Positions 43,431 through 52,459 of a stretch of DNA of 64,000 nucleotides are shown here, piece after piece. A program made the position numbers and the translations under genes. Every line of letters begins with the position of its first letter. Within the stretch, counting starts at the first letter, position 1. The notes below the pieces were generated by a model. That model did no database searches. It worked only from the letters and a program-made list of their open reading frames with translations, and was not told the origin of the DNA. Source of the stretch: JANLQX01 sp031368215 (GTDB lineage: Bacteria; Actinomycetota; Acidimicrobiia; Acidimicrobiales; JANYDT01); the NCBI GenBank assembly GCA_031368215.1, contig JANLRD010000041.1, positions 31,723 to 95,722 of the forward strand. The letters are read 5' to 3'.

Positions 43431-44789
43431 ATGACACCCGATCCGACTCCGCCGGGGATCCACCCCACCGACGCCATGCTGCTGCTCCTCGGCGACGTGG
43501 GGTCCGACACCGACGCGGCAGCGCTCGTTGCCGAGTTACGCCTCGACGAGGCCTCGGGATCGCTCCCCGCCGACGACCCGTTCGCACCTGTCCTGGTCGC
43601 GGAGTCGTGGCGTCACCTCGGGTCGTGCGACCACTGCTCGTCGCGTCGACGGGCGCTGTTGGGCGAGCTCACCCCGGCCATCTGGTCCGCCGGATCCGAC
43701 CCCACCTCCGATGCTGCGTCCACACTCGACGGCCGGGTCGGCGCCGCGGTCGCCGAGTTGGTGCCCACCCCGGCCGCCGTGCCCGAATTCCTTGCGCGAC
43801 CTCAGCCCCGGCGACGACGATGGTTTGCGGGGCGGGGCGAGGTCGGGAGTGGCGCCACTTCCGGACACGGCGGAGCGCTCGCTCGTCCGTGGATCGTCGG
43901 AATCGCCGCTGCCGCGCTCCTGCTCGCTGTGGGAACGGCCTTCGTTCTGCGTCCCCGCACGACCGAGCGGTCAGCCGTCGGCACGGTTCCACCGCGTGTC
44001 GAGCGAGCCACCGCGAGTGACACGGCTAGCCGCGACACGTCGCCCAGCCCGCAACCCGAGGCGGCCGCCGTCGGCACCGAGGCCGCGCTCGCCGCGGGTG
44101 TGATGGGCGACGAGCCGGCCACGAGCATTCCTGCGATCAACAGCGGCGCGGCGCGCGCCCCGGACACCATGGCCAACGCGGCCGTCGATCGGGTCGCTCC
44201 GAATCCCGCTTCGCCCGGGGCAGCCGCGGAGCGACCAACAAGCGTGCCGGTGCAGCCGAGCCCGGCCCGCGCATCGTCGAAGGCCACCGCGGAGTCGGCG
44301 GGAGCAGCCGGCGCGGAAGCTGCGAACCCGGTTCCGCCCCTGCCGGCGAAGAAGAAGGCGTCGGCTTCGGCCACCGTCGCTTCAGCGGCGGCCGCAGCAC
44401 CGGCGGGTTCTGAGACGCCGGCGGCCGGCGCCGACCTCGGCACGTTCGCCGACGCCGCGAGTGCCCTAGACCGCTTTGCCGCACGAGCGGCGGCGCCAGC
44501 GGATTCGGCAGCAGCCCAACTCGGCCAGCAGCCCGGGGTCGGGTCGGCGAGCGCGCCCAACACGGCAAGCCCGGCCGCAGCCCCTCTGTCGGCTGCGACC
44601 TCGCCGGCCGAACCGGTGCTCTGTTCGACGGTCAAGGGATCGCCTCGTCTGCCGGCGCGCATCGGCGATCGCGCCGTGCTCGTGGTCCGCAACGCTGACG
44701 CGACCGCCGACGTCGTTGTCGACGCAGTGAGTTGCGTCGAACTTGCGCGTCGGTCGATCCAACCGACGGCGTCCACGGTCGGCGGCTGA
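43431..44789 (+). CDS. Anti-sigma-factor-like membrane protein with long Ala/Pro-rich region
   Basis: A 452-residue protein. The N-terminal cytoplasmic part contains HLGSCDHC (near residue 62), an HxxxCxxC zinc anti-sigma-like motif. One membrane helix lies near residues 153-172 (WIVGIAAAALLLAVGTAFVL). The remaining extracytoplasmic part is a low-complexity Ala/Pro/Ser/Thr stretch of about 220 residues followed by a small C-terminal domain with CSTVKG and SCVELA cysteines. It follows the ECF sigma gene by 72 bp, in the position of mycobacterial rsmA, so it probably restrains that sigma. Confidence 0.75.
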   Translation: MTPDPTPPGIHPTDAMLLLLGDVGSDTDAAALVAELRLDEASGSLPADDPFAPVLVAESWRHLGSCDHCSSRRRALLGELTPAIWSAGSDPTSDAASTLDGRVGAAVAELVPTPAAVPEFLARPQPRRRRWFAGRGEVGSGATSGHGGALARPWIVGIAAAALLLAVGTAFVLRPRTTERSAVGTVPPRVERATASDTASRDTSPSPQPEAAAVGTEAALAAGVMGDEPATSIPAINSGAARAPDTMANAAVDRVAPNPASPGAAAERPTSVPVQPSPARASSKATAESAGAAGAEAANPVPPLPAKKKASASATVASAAAAAPAGSETPAAGADLGTFADAASALDRFAARAAAPADSAAAQLGQQPGVGSASAPNTASPAAAPLSAATSPAEPVLCSTVKGSPRLPARIGDRAVLVVRNADATADVVVDAVSCVELARRSIQPTASTVGG

Positions 44790-44847
44790 CACCAGCTCCC
44801 ACACGGGCGTTGCCGCCACCCCGGCCGAGGCCAGTACGATCCCCGGT

Positions 44848-45150
44848 GTGAGCGAACAGCAGCAACCGAACGGCGATTGGGCGGCCCAGCTGGTCGATCA
44901 GCTCGAGGGATTCGTCCAGTCGGTCAGCTCGAAGACGACCCAACCGCTGCGCACGGTGGCCCGGGCGATCGTCTACGGCGTGTTCATGGCCGGCCTGGCC
45001 ATCGCCATGCTGTTGTTGTTCACGATCGGCGCCGTTCGCGGCCTCACCAACCTCGTCGGAGGGCGGGCGTGGCTCGCGCACACCATCCTCGGTGGAATCT
45101 TCGTCCTCATCGGGATGTTGCTCTGGCGTAAGCGCCGCGTGCGCGCCTGA
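44848..45150 (+). CDS. Small membrane protein (phage holin/DUF-type)
   Basis: A 100-residue protein from GTG 44848 with an amphipathic N-terminus and two hydrophobic segments (about 40-60 and 75-93: AIVYGVFMAGLAIAMLLLF and AHTILGGIFVLIGMLLW). It ends in a basic tail WRKRRVRA. It resembles the short membrane proteins often annotated near trxB; no function can be given. Confidence 0.7.
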   Translation: MSEQQQPNGDWAAQLVDQLEGFVQSVSSKTTQPLRTVARAIVYGVFMAGLAIAMLLLFTIGAVRGLTNLVGGRAWLAHTILGGIFVLIGMLLWRKRRVRA

Positions 45151-45224
45151 CCAGTTCCCCAGCCGTCGTCTCGACGACCGGCGCCTTCGAAGCCGCCGCT
45201 ACCAGCACGTTCCCAGGAGTTTCC

Positions 45225-46181
45225 ATGTCCCCGTCAGCCGTACGTGACGTCATCATCATCGGTTCGGGCCCCGCCGGCCTGACCGCCGCGATCTATACCG
45301 CACGCGCCAGCCTGAAGCCACTGGTGATCGAAGGCGAGATCAGTTCGACCGGCGACCAGCCCGGTGGTCAGCTCATGCTCACCACCGAGGTGGAGAACTT
45401 CCCCGGCTTCGAGCACGGCATCCAGGGCCCCGAGCTGATGACGACCATGCGAGCACAGGCCGCCCGGTTCGGGGCCGAGTTCCTGACGGCGAAGGTCACC
45501 TCGGTCAACTTCGACGCCCGACCGTTCGTCGTTCACGTCGGCGAAGACACCCATCAAGCGAACAGCGTCATCGTCTCGACCGGTGCCCGAGCCCTCATGC
45601 TCGGCGTCGAGGCCGAGACGCGGCTGCTCGGCCATGGCCTTTCGACGTGCGCGACCTGCGATGGGTTCTTCTTCCGCGGTCAGGAGATCGCCGTCGTCGG
45701 TGGCGGCGATTCCGCCATGGAGGAAGCCATGTTCCTCACCAAGTTCGCCTCGAAGGTCACCGTCGTCCACCGACGTGACTCCCTCCGCTCATCGAAGATC
45801 ATGGCCGAACGGGCGATGGCCAACCCGAAGATCGAGTTCGCCTGGAACAGTCAGGTCATCGACCTCCTGGGCGACGGAAAGCTCGAGGCGGCCGTGCTCG
45901 TCGACACGAAGACGGGCGAGCAGCGAACCCTTCCAGTCACGGGACTGTTCGTCGCAATCGGTCACGTCCCGAACACCGACCTCTTCAAGGGACAACTGAC
46001 GATGGATGACGCCGGTTACCTCCTGACCGAAGCAAAGTCGTCGCGGACGAACATCGAGGGGGTCTTCGCCTGCGGCGACGTGCAGGACCACACTTATCGC
46101 CAAGCGATCACTGCCGCTGGATCGGGCTGCACCGCGGCGATCGACACCGAGCGCTACTTGGAGAGCCTGCACGCCCACTGA
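45225..46181 (+). CDS. trxB: Thioredoxin-disulfide reductase
   Basis: This 318-residue flavoenzyme transfers electrons from NADPH to thioredoxin. The FAD site is GSGPAGLTAAIYTARA near residue 11, the redox-active pair CATC lies near 142-145, the NADPH site is GGGDSAMEEA, and the second FAD motif is GVFACGDVQD. AGGAG lies about 7 nt before ATG 45225. It is paired with trxA downstream. Confidence 0.96.
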   Translation: MSPSAVRDVIIIGSGPAGLTAAIYTARASLKPLVIEGEISSTGDQPGGQLMLTTEVENFPGFEHGIQGPELMTTMRAQAARFGAEFLTAKVTSVNFDARPFVVHVGEDTHQANSVIVSTGARALMLGVEAETRLLGHGLSTCATCDGFFFRGQEIAVVGGGDSAMEEAMFLTKFASKVTVVHRRDSLRSSKIMAERAMANPKIEFAWNSQVIDLLGDGKLEAAVLVDTKTGEQRTLPVTGLFVAIGHVPNTDLFKGQLTMDDAGYLLTEAKSSRTNIEGVFACGDVQDHTYRQAITAAGSGCTAAIDTERYLESLHAH

Positions 46182-46366
46182 TCGATCCTGGGGCGTTTGC
46201 GGGCCGAACGAGCATCAAACACCGGAACAACGCCTGGAAAAGCGCGTCGCTGGAATCAATCGCGCTGCGCATACGTTGCCACCACTGCAGTCACCGCAGC
46301 TTCGCCGGCCGTCGGCGTCTGCGTCGATTGCCACACAGCACCCTTCAACCAAAGCGAGAACCGACC

Positions 46367-46693
46367 ATGGCCGCTGGCATCGTCACCCTTTCCGACAGCA
46401 CCTTCGACGAGACGATCGGCTCGTCCTCTACGCCCGTCCTGGTGGACTTCTGGGCGGAATGGTGTGGACCCTGCAAGATGATTGCCCCCGTTCTGGAAGA
46501 AATTTCCAAGGAGCAGGAGGGTCGTGTCACCATCGCCAAGCTGAACATCGATGAGAATCCCGACGCTGCACAGCGCTACGGCGTGATGAGCATCCCGACG
46601 CTGTTGCTCTTCAAGGACGGTCAGCTCACCCACCGTACCGTGGGCGCGAAGGGCAAGATGCAGCTGATGAACGAGCTCGACCCGCACCTCTAG
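46367..46693 (+). CDS. trxA: Thioredoxin
   Basis: A 108-residue thioredoxin with WCGPC at 32-36, PTLLLF and VGAKGK. Cytoplasmic; reduced by TrxB encoded upstream. ATG 46367 gives the canonical N-terminus. The 185-bp gap after trxB holds no gene I can support, so trxA may have its own promoter. A strong terminator follows. Confidence 0.95.
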   Translation: MAAGIVTLSDSTFDETIGSSSTPVLVDFWAEWCGPCKMIAPVLEEISKEQEGRVTIAKLNIDENPDAAQRYGVMSIPTLLLFKDGQLTHRTVGAKGKMQLMNELDPHL

Positions 46694-46742
46694 TCAACCG
46701 TCGCTCGCGCCTACGAGCCTCTCCCCGTTTCTGTCCTCGTCT

Positions 46743-46774
46743 CTCGGGCATCTGACTCCGGTCAGATGCCCGAG
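46743..46774. terminator. Bidirectional intrinsic terminator
   Basis: A perfect 14-bp inverted repeat (46743-46756 with 46761-46774) with a 4-nt loop TCCG, followed by TCGTTT. It lies between the convergent trxA and parB genes. Confidence 0.9.
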
Positions 46775-46824
46775 TCGTTTCTCCCCGAACGTGCGGCGGC
46801 GCGGGCGGTCGGTGCGAATCGGGT

Positions 46825-47757
46825 TTACTCTGGCGCCGACGGCGTCGGTGCGGCGATCAGACGGGAGATGCGCTCCAAGTCGGCCAGGTCGGCGAATTCG
46901 ATCGTCATCCGGCCTTTGCGACCATCGGCCAACTCGATACGGACGCGTGTGGCAAGCAGGTCAGCCAGCACGGATTCCAGCTCGAGCAGACTTGCCGGCT
47001 TCGCACTCGCATCTCTCCCGGGGGAGCCCCCAGCGGGCCGCTTCTCCGATGCACCCGACCGGTTCCCCTCCCGAAGCCGCACTGCTTCCTCCACGGCGCG
47101 CACACTCAGGCCTTCGGCCACAACGCGGCGCGCCTGCATTTCCTGGAACGCCTTGTCGGACGTGCCGAGCAACGCCCGAGCGTGGCCCGCAGAAATCTGT
47201 CCGTCCATGATGAGGCGCTGAATGGACGGCGTCAGATTGAGCAATCGCAGCGTGTTCGTTACCGCGGTGCGACTGCGACCTACCCGTCGGGCCACATCGT
47301 CGTGGGTCAGGGCAAAATCGTCGATGAGTTGCTGATAGGCCGCGGCCTCTTCGACGGCATTGAGATCCACGCGGTGCAGGTTCTCAACCAGTGCTTGTTC
47401 GAGCGACTGGGTATCCTCCGTCGACCGGATGACCGCAGGGATCGAGGTCAGTCCGGCACGTTGGGAAGCTCGCCACCGGCGCTCGCCGGCGATCAGTTCG
47501 TACTGACCTTCGGCGGTTGGGCGCACAAGAATGGGTTGCAGGACACCGAGCTGGCGGATCGAGGCTGTCAACGAGTCGAGTTCGTCGTCGGCAAATGACT
47601 GACGCGGCTGGAACGCATTCGGTCGGATCGAGGTGATCGGGAGTTCGCGGAACACCGACGAGCCTTCGGACTCGTTGTCATCCCCCACGCTCCGGCCGGA
47701 GTTCGTCGGGGGAATGAGCGCCCCCAGTCCTCTACCGAGTCCGCTTTGTCGCGCCAC
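46825..47757 (-). CDS. parB: Chromosome-partitioning protein ParB
   Basis: The 310-residue CTPase/DNA-binding clamp loads at parS. The N-terminus GLGRGLGALIP is typical. The N-domain has RPNAFQPRQSF, the CTP-binding GERRWRAS, and the ENLHR region. The helix-turn-helix domain has VARRVGRSRTAVTN, and a C-terminal dimerisation domain follows. It overlaps the end of parA by 26 bp. Three parS sites lie just upstream of parA. Confidence 0.95.
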   Translation of the reverse strand: MARQSGLGRGLGALIPPTNSGRSVGDDNESEGSSVFRELPITSIRPNAFQPRQSFADDELDSLTASIRQLGVLQPILVRPTAEGQYELIAGERRWRASQRAGLTSIPAVIRSTEDTQSLEQALVENLHRVDLNAVEEAAAYQQLIDDFALTHDDVARRVGRSRTAVTNTLRLLNLTPSIQRLIMDGQISAGHARALLGTSDKAFQEMQARRVVAEGLSVRAVEEAVRLREGNRSGASEKRPAGGSPGRDASAKPASLLELESVLADLLATRVRIELADGRKGRMTIEFADLADLERISRLIAAPTPSAPE

Positions 47758-48556
47758 CGCTGATCTCCTTTGCTAGTCCCCGATAGGCGATCGCTCCACG
47801 CGAGCCAGGATCGAAGGTGGTGATTGGCTGCCCGAACGACGGCGCCTCCGAGAGTCGCACGCTGCGGGGGACGATGTGGCGGCACACCCGGTCGCCGAAA
47901 TGGGCCTTCACTTCTTTGATGACCTGATCCGCCAGCTTCGTTCGAGCGTCATACATCGTGAGGATAATTGCGCTGATCTCGAGTGTCGGGTTGAGATTTG
48001 CCTGCACGAGATTGACGTTGCGCAGCAACTGACCGAGCCCTTCGAGAGCGAAGTACTCGCACTGGATCGGGACGATCACCTCGGTCGCGGCGGCGAGCGC
48101 GTTCACGGTCAGCAACCCGAGACTCGGCGGACAGTCGATGAACACGAAGTCGAAGTCCTCGACAACACGATCGATCGCCCGTTTCAGTCGAAGCTCCCGG
48201 CTGAAGGCGGGCACGAGCTCAATCTCGGCGCCAGCAAGGTCGATCGTCGTCGGAACCACGAACAGGTTCTTGGTTGCGGTCGCCTCGACGGCATCCTCCA
48301 TTGGCGTATCTCGAAGCAACACGTCGTAGACCGACGCCGCCAGGGTCCGGGCATTGATGCCCAGCGCCGTGGTGGCGTTCCCCTGAGGATCGAGGTCAAC
48401 GACCAGGACCCGATAGTCGAGCTCAGCGAGAGAGGCGGCAAGATTCACCGCAGTGGTCGTCTTACCCACACCGCCCTTCTGGTTTGCCAAGGCGGCGACC
48501 CGTGGAAACGGACGGGCGAAGGAATGCGGAGTATCGGTTGCCGTGGAGGCGGGCAT
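47732..48556 (-). CDS. parA: Chromosome-partitioning ATPase ParA
   Basis: A 274-residue deviant Walker ATPase: QKGGVGKTTTAVNLA, VDLDPQGNAT and IDCPPSLGLLT. It forms the nucleoid-bound gradient that moves ParB-parS complexes. ATG 48556 is chosen; the open frame continues upstream through the parS region without coding character. First gene of parAB. Confidence 0.95.
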   Translation of the reverse strand: MPASTATDTPHSFARPFPRVAALANQKGGVGKTTTAVNLAASLAELDYRVLVVDLDPQGNATTALGINARTLAASVYDVLLRDTPMEDAVEATATKNLFVVPTTIDLAGAEIELVPAFSRELRLKRAIDRVVEDFDFVFIDCPPSLGLLTVNALAAATEVIVPIQCEYFALEGLGQLLRNVNLVQANLNPTLEISAIILTMYDARTKLADQVIKEVKAHFGDRVCRHIVPRSVRLSEAPSFGQPITTFDPGSRGAIAYRGLAKEISGGATKRTR

Positions 48557-48601
48557 GCAGTGACCTCGGGGAGTCGGTCGGTCGGTGTGGCCGAGAGCGC
48601 G

Positions 48602-48617
48602 GGTTTCACGTGAAACC
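48602..48617. promoter_or_regulatory. parS site 1
   Basis: GGTTTCACGTGAAACC matches the consensus TGTTTCACGTGAAACA at the central 14 bases and is a perfect palindrome. Confidence 0.92.
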
Positions 48618-48791
48618 CCGTCGGGACCATCGTCGCCTGTCGACACCCCAAGGTCAAGGACCCTCACGTCGCACGTCGCTGACCAGGACAGCGGCGGCAG
48701 ACATTCCGAGTGGACGCTCGCCCCACCGGCAGTCAGCGATCGTCCCGACGCAGATCTGCTTCGAGGGACGAACGAACGTGCACGCAGCATC

Positions 48792-48807
48792 CGTTTCACG
48801 TGGAACA
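48792..48807. promoter_or_regulatory. parS site 2
   Basis: CGTTTCACGTGGAACA differs from consensus at two positions (first base and one base of the right half). Confidence 0.88.
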
Positions 48808-48972
48808 CTCCGACCCCATATCCGCCCGCTCGCCAATTCTCCGTTTCGCTCGCTGACCTTCTAAGGTGCGTACGGATGGGCCCTGCCCGACACAAGTGCG
48901 GGGATTCACCGTCGGCCGGGTCACACGCGGCTGGCCGTACAGACCGTCGGGCGGCCGGATCGTCGGGGTAGC

Positions 48973-48988
48973 AGTTCCACGTGAAACA
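48973..48988. promoter_or_regulatory. parS site 3
   Basis: AGTTCCACGTGAAACA differs from consensus at two positions. It lies 36 bp beyond the rsmG stop. Confidence 0.88.
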
Positions 48989-49024
48989 ATTCCGCTTCGG
49001 CGCTCAACCAGCTCGAGGCCATGC

Positions 49025-49711
49025 TCAGAAGAGGGGCGACTTCCCGGGACTACCGACGGGTCGCGGATACTTCACCGGACACACCTGTTCCTGCACCGCT
49101 ACGAAGAAGCGGAACTCGGCTGGAGCGAGAACGACCCGCGACATGCCGAGAGCAGCGAGCCCGCGGTCCGACCAACGGTCGGTCCCCCCGGGTGGCTCGG
49201 AGACCACGAGAAGGCCGCCCGTGCGGAGGAAGCCGGACGCGCATTCGGCCGTCACGCCCGGGGCGGCGAAACCCCTCGCCACCACGAGATCGCAGGATCC
49301 TCGGAGACCCGGTCGCCTCGCCACCACTTCCGCTCGGTCCGTGACCACCTCGGTCCTCTCCGTCCACCCGAGACCGGTGAGCACATCGCGCAACGTCCCC
49401 ATGCGACGCTGATGACTATCGACGAACACCCAGTTGGAGTCCCGCCAGCGGTCAGCGAGCACCAAGCCAGGAACACCACCACCCGAGCCGAGATCGACGG
49501 CCCGTCCTCCGAACGATGCGCCAATGGCGTCGCCTCGGGCGTGCAGGGCCGCCAGCACAGTGTCGCCGAACCCGTGACTGTGGTCGAGGTGGGTTTGTAA
49601 TGGACCCGGCCCCAGATAGCCGAATGCCCTCGCCTGGGCGAGGGCATCGAGAACTCCCGGTGAGGCACCGCTGAGGCGCTCCTCGTCGGGCCGATCGGCA
49701 GCCGGAACCAT
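49025..49711 (-). CDS. rsmG: 16S rRNA (guanine(527)-N7)-methyltransferase
   Basis: A 228-residue SAM methyltransferase with VDLGSGGGVPGLVLA as the SAM loop (about residue 71), FVDSHQRRMGTL and VVARGFAAP. It methylates G527 of 16S rRNA; loss gives low-level streptomycin resistance in many bacteria. Its ATG at 49711 shares one base with the jag stop (TGATG). Confidence 0.93.
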   Translation of the reverse strand: MVPAADRPDEERLSGASPGVLDALAQARAFGYLGPGPLQTHLDHSHGFGDTVLAALHARGDAIGASFGGRAVDLGSGGGVPGLVLADRWRDSNWVFVDSHQRRMGTLRDVLTGLGWTERTEVVTDRAEVVARRPGLRGSCDLVVARGFAAPGVTAECASGFLRTGGLLVVSEPPGGTDRWSDRGLAALGMSRVVLAPAEFRFFVAVQEQVCPVKYPRPVGSPGKSPLF

Positions 49712-50490
49712 CACGCCGGAGCGAGCACGACCCGGCGGAAGGGATCCTCACCTTCGGAGTGGCTCTCCACGCCGTCGATCGTCCCGGCGGTGTCGTGGAC
49801 GACCTTGCGATCCATCGCGCTCATCGGTTCGAGTACTCGGCGCTCGCCGCTCGAACGAACCTCGGCGGCAACTTTGTGGGTGAAGGACTCGAGCGCCACA
49901 CGGCGACGTTCCCGGTAGCTCGCGACGTCGAGGAGAACACGAACGTTGGACTCGCCCACCTGGTGGAAGATCACCGTACGAAGCAGTTCCTGCGCGGCTT
50001 GCAGAGTCTGCGCCTTCGGCCCGATGAGCACACCGAGTCCCGACGGATCGCCAGCGATGCGGAACTCCAGGTATGGACCCTGCAGACCGGTCGTCACCTC
50101 GGCCTCCACGCCAAAGGCGTCGAGGAGACCCTTGAGGAAGGTGATCCCGGCCGCGCTCACGGCCTCGAGTTCCTCCGCGGTCGAGTCACTCGGAGCCGGG
50201 CGCGGCGAGCGGACACGGGGTGCCCGTGGTTCGCGCTCCGGTGATTCCGTCGACGTGGGTCTCGCGGCGCGACCTCGTGGGCGCGTCGTCCGATCTTCGT
50301 TCTTCGGTCGCGGCGAGGTCGGCCGAATTCGTGCCCGAACCCGACCTTCACCGCGTACTCGGCCGAACAGGCCTGCCTTCGCCTCTTCCAGCACCTCGAC
50401 CTCGGCATCGTCCGCGGCGACACCGAGTTGCTCGAGCGCCAGGGCGGTTGCCTCCTCGACGGTTTTTCCGGTGACTTCGACCCACTCCAT
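49711..50490 (-). CDS. Jag/KhpB family RNA-binding protein
   Basis: A 259-residue protein: Jag_N domain at 1-50 (WVEVTGKTVEEATALALEQLG), then an Arg/Pro-rich linker, a KH domain (about 120-190; LGVLIGPKAQTLQAAQEL) and an R3H domain (about 195-258; YRERRRVALESF). Known as an RNA-binding partner of YidC and of KhpA in envelope growth control. It lies directly after yidC; ATG 50490 is preferred over TTG 50496, which would overlap yidC. Confidence 0.92.
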   Translation of the reverse strand: MEWVEVTGKTVEEATALALEQLGVAADDAEVEVLEEAKAGLFGRVRGEGRVRARIRPTSPRPKNEDRTTRPRGRAARPTSTESPEREPRAPRVRSPRPAPSDSTAEELEAVSAAGITFLKGLLDAFGVEAEVTTGLQGPYLEFRIAGDPSGLGVLIGPKAQTLQAAQELLRTVIFHQVGESNVRVLLDVASYRERRRVALESFTHKVAAEVRSSGERRVLEPMSAMDRKVVHDTAGTIDGVESHSEGEDPFRRVVLAPA

Positions 50491-50492
50491 AA

Positions 50493-51509
50493 TCAACGAC
50501 CCTTCTTCTTGCTAGTCGGCGCTTTCGAGGCGCCTTTCGAATTGGCTTTGGCCGACTTCGTCGGCAGCACCGGTGAGGTCGGCGACGGCTTCGTCGTCGG
50601 ACGCTTCGTGGGTGCGGTGTTCTTCGCGGATCCAGCCGGGGCGGCGCCCTTGGACTCAATGCTCTTGGCTTCGACCGCGGCGGCGAGTTTTCCGGCGGCA
50701 GAACGCGGACCGGCCGACGTATCGCGCTTGGCTTTGACGTACGGGGCCGCGGCACCGCCCGCGGGGAGTGGCTTGGGGTTGGTCTTGTTGAGCACTTCCT
50801 GCTGCACGAGCGTCCAGAGGTTCGACGCCAGCCAGTAGACGACCAGGCCCGCCTGCGCTTGGAAGCAGAAGAGGGCGAAACCGACCGGCAGGATCTTCAT
50901 GATCTGCTGCATCTGCGCCGCCTGAGCGGTTGTCGCCGGATTGAGCTTGTTGGCGCGAATCTGCTGGGCGAAACCGGTGGCGGCGATGCCTAGAACCATG
51001 AGGAGGTAGGGGAGGCGGCTACCGAAGCCACCGGTCACGCTGGACGCTGACTCCGCCAGGTTGAGGCCGAACGACTTCAGCTTGCCCCCGCCTTCGATAA
51101 TGGCCCGATACATCTCGGTGTTCTTCGCCAGATGGCGCGGTGTCGGTACCTGCACTTGAAGCCACGAAAGGCTGCCGGTGTTGGTCAGACCACGAATGAC
51201 CTGGTAGAGGCCAAAGAACACGGGAAACTGGAGGAGAAGGGGCAGGCAGCCTGCGGCCGGGTTGATCTTCTCCCGCCGGTAGAGGTCCATCATCTCGGAA
51301 TTGAGCTTCTGCTTGTCCGAGCCATGCTCGGCCTGGAGTTTCTTCACTTCGGGCTGCAGGCGCGCCATACCCTGCATCGACCGGGTCTGCTTCAGCGTCA
51401 GGGGGAAGAGCAGGAGTCGCACCACGACGGTCAAGAGAATGATCGCCATCCCGTAGGAGTGGGTGATCTGGTAGAAAAAGGCAAGGACTGAGCCCAGTGC
51501 GTCGATCAC
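50493..51509 (-). CDS. yidC: Membrane protein insertase YidC
   Basis: A 338-residue Oxa1-type insertase. About five membrane segments begin near residue 15 (GMAIILLTVVVRLLLFPLTL), with the loop SMQGMARLQPEVKKLQ and the late segment FALFCFQAQAGLVVYWLASN. A basic, Ala/Lys/Pro-rich tail of about 80 residues binds ribosomes. It overlaps yidD by 4 bp. Confidence 0.94.
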   Translation of the reverse strand: MIDALGSVLAFFYQITHSYGMAIILLTVVVRLLLFPLTLKQTRSMQGMARLQPEVKKLQAEHGSDKQKLNSEMMDLYRREKINPAAGCLPLLLQFPVFFGLYQVIRGLTNTGSLSWLQVQVPTPRHLAKNTEMYRAIIEGGGKLKSFGLNLAESASSVTGGFGSRLPYLLMVLGIAATGFAQQIRANKLNPATTAQAAQMQQIMKILPVGFALFCFQAQAGLVVYWLASNLWTLVQQEVLNKTNPKPLPAGGAAAPYVKAKRDTSAGPRSAAGKLAAAVEAKSIESKGAAPAGSAKNTAPTKRPTTKPSPTSPVLPTKSAKANSKGASKAPTSKKKGR

Positions 51510-51889
51510 GACGCCCTCCTCGGGTGGTTGGTGGTGCCGGTGAACTCGTCGGCCGAGCGGGAGCGGCGACGTGGGGAAGTGTTCCGCAAGCGTCGTTTCG
51601 GCTGGTCATGGCGGTGATCAGAAGCGCATGAAGGGATCCGATCGGGCACCGGATCGAACCCGGAACCGCCCCCGGGACGGCAGCGGCCGATCCGACGAAC
51701 CGTCATCCACGAGCCGCGAAGGGCACCGTGCATCTCCAGCGCATCGAGGGCGTAGCCCGAACACGTCGGGAGGTAGCGACATGGCGACGGCCGTCCGGCG
51801 AAGATCCGCCGGTACCCGCGTACGCCGAGCAGCAGGACGCGCGCCGGCCGGGAGGGCTTCGACGTCGTCGACTCCGCCGACCTGCTCAT
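51506..51889 (-). CDS. yidD: Membrane protein insertion efficiency factor YidD
   Basis: A 127-residue protein with the YidD core: GYRRIFAGRPSPCRYLPTCSGYALDAL and GGSGFDPVP. Cys residues in PCRYLPTCS are diagnostic. It has a longer, basic C-terminal tail than most. ATG 51889 overlaps the rnpA stop by 4 bp; the Arg-rich upstream extension is a shadow of rnpA. Confidence 0.92.
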   Translation of the reverse strand: MSRSAESTTSKPSRPARVLLLGVRGYRRIFAGRPSPCRYLPTCSGYALDALEMHGALRGSWMTVRRIGRCRPGGGSGFDPVPDRIPSCASDHRHDQPKRRLRNTSPRRRSRSADEFTGTTNHPRRAS

Positions 51890-52230
51890 GTGTCTCCACC
51901 AGCGACGGTGCGTCGGACGATACGACGCGTGACGTCGGCGACCGACGACGAGATCTCCGCCCACGTGCAGGCTTCGCAGGAGGCTGTGACGCGTACGAGG
52001 ACATCCCCCGCCGGCAGTGACGCGGCGTTCACTGCGAAAGCATCGCGGAGGCGTCGACGAACGGTGTTGCGCTGCACCGCGTTGCCGACCGATGTGGGAA
52101 TGGCGTAGGCGACGCACACCTCGGCCTCATCAGTTCCAGGTGTTGGCGGCGACCAGGTCACGTTGAGGGGACCTGAGCGGGCGCGCACCCTCGACCTCTG
52201 CAGGGTGCGAAACCGGCGAGGGCCATGCAC
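51886..52230 (-). CDS. rnpA: Ribonuclease P protein component
   Basis: A 114-residue basic protein. FRTLQRSRVRARSGPL near the N-terminus and the RNR motif VQRNTVRRRLRDAF identify RnpA, which assists RNase P RNA in tRNA 5' processing. GTG 52230 is the only in-frame start before the core. It lies between rpmH and yidD in the conserved order. Confidence 0.9.
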   Translation of the reverse strand: MHGPRRFRTLQRSRVRARSGPLNVTWSPPTPGTDEAEVCVAYAIPTSVGNAVQRNTVRRRLRDAFAVNAASLPAGDVLVRVTASCEACTWAEISSSVADVTRRIVRRTVAGGDT

Positions 52231-52324
52231 GCGGCCAACCCGGCGCGAGCGCCCTGGTTGCCGAGAGGTGGGGTCGGTGCAAGCGCCAGACAATGTCCGG
52301 CTCCTCCGAAGAACGGGTGTCGGA

Positions 52325-52459
52325 TCAGGCCGACAGCTTGGAGCGGCCCTTGGCCCGACGGGCCTTGAGGATCGCCCTGCCGCCAGCGGTGGCCATACGA
52401 GCACGGAAGCCGTGCTTCTTGGAACGGCGACGGTTGTTTGGTTGGAATGTGCGCTTCAC
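52325..52459 (-). CDS. rpmH: 50S ribosomal protein L34
   Basis: A 44-residue protein from GTG 52459 with KRTFQPNNRRRSKKHGF and the C-terminal KARRAKGRSKLSA, the full L34 sequence pattern. First gene of the rpmH-rnpA-yidD-yidC-jag-rsmG series, transcribed away from dnaA. Confidence 0.96.
   Translation of the reverse strand: MKRTFQPNNRRRSKKHGFRARMATAGGRAILKARRAKGRSKLSA

Larger units (their letters stand above)
48557..49024. other. Centromere-like intergenic region (parS cluster)
   Basis: A 468-bp gap between parA and the 3' end of rsmG with no supported gene; the frames crossing it have no family match. It contains three parS-type palindromes within 390 bp and presumably the parAB promoter. 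Confidence 0.7.

Noticed and set aside
48557..49024. Plus-strand open frames across the parS region
   Set aside because: They have no motif, include the palindromic parS sites, and differ in frame from any neighbour.
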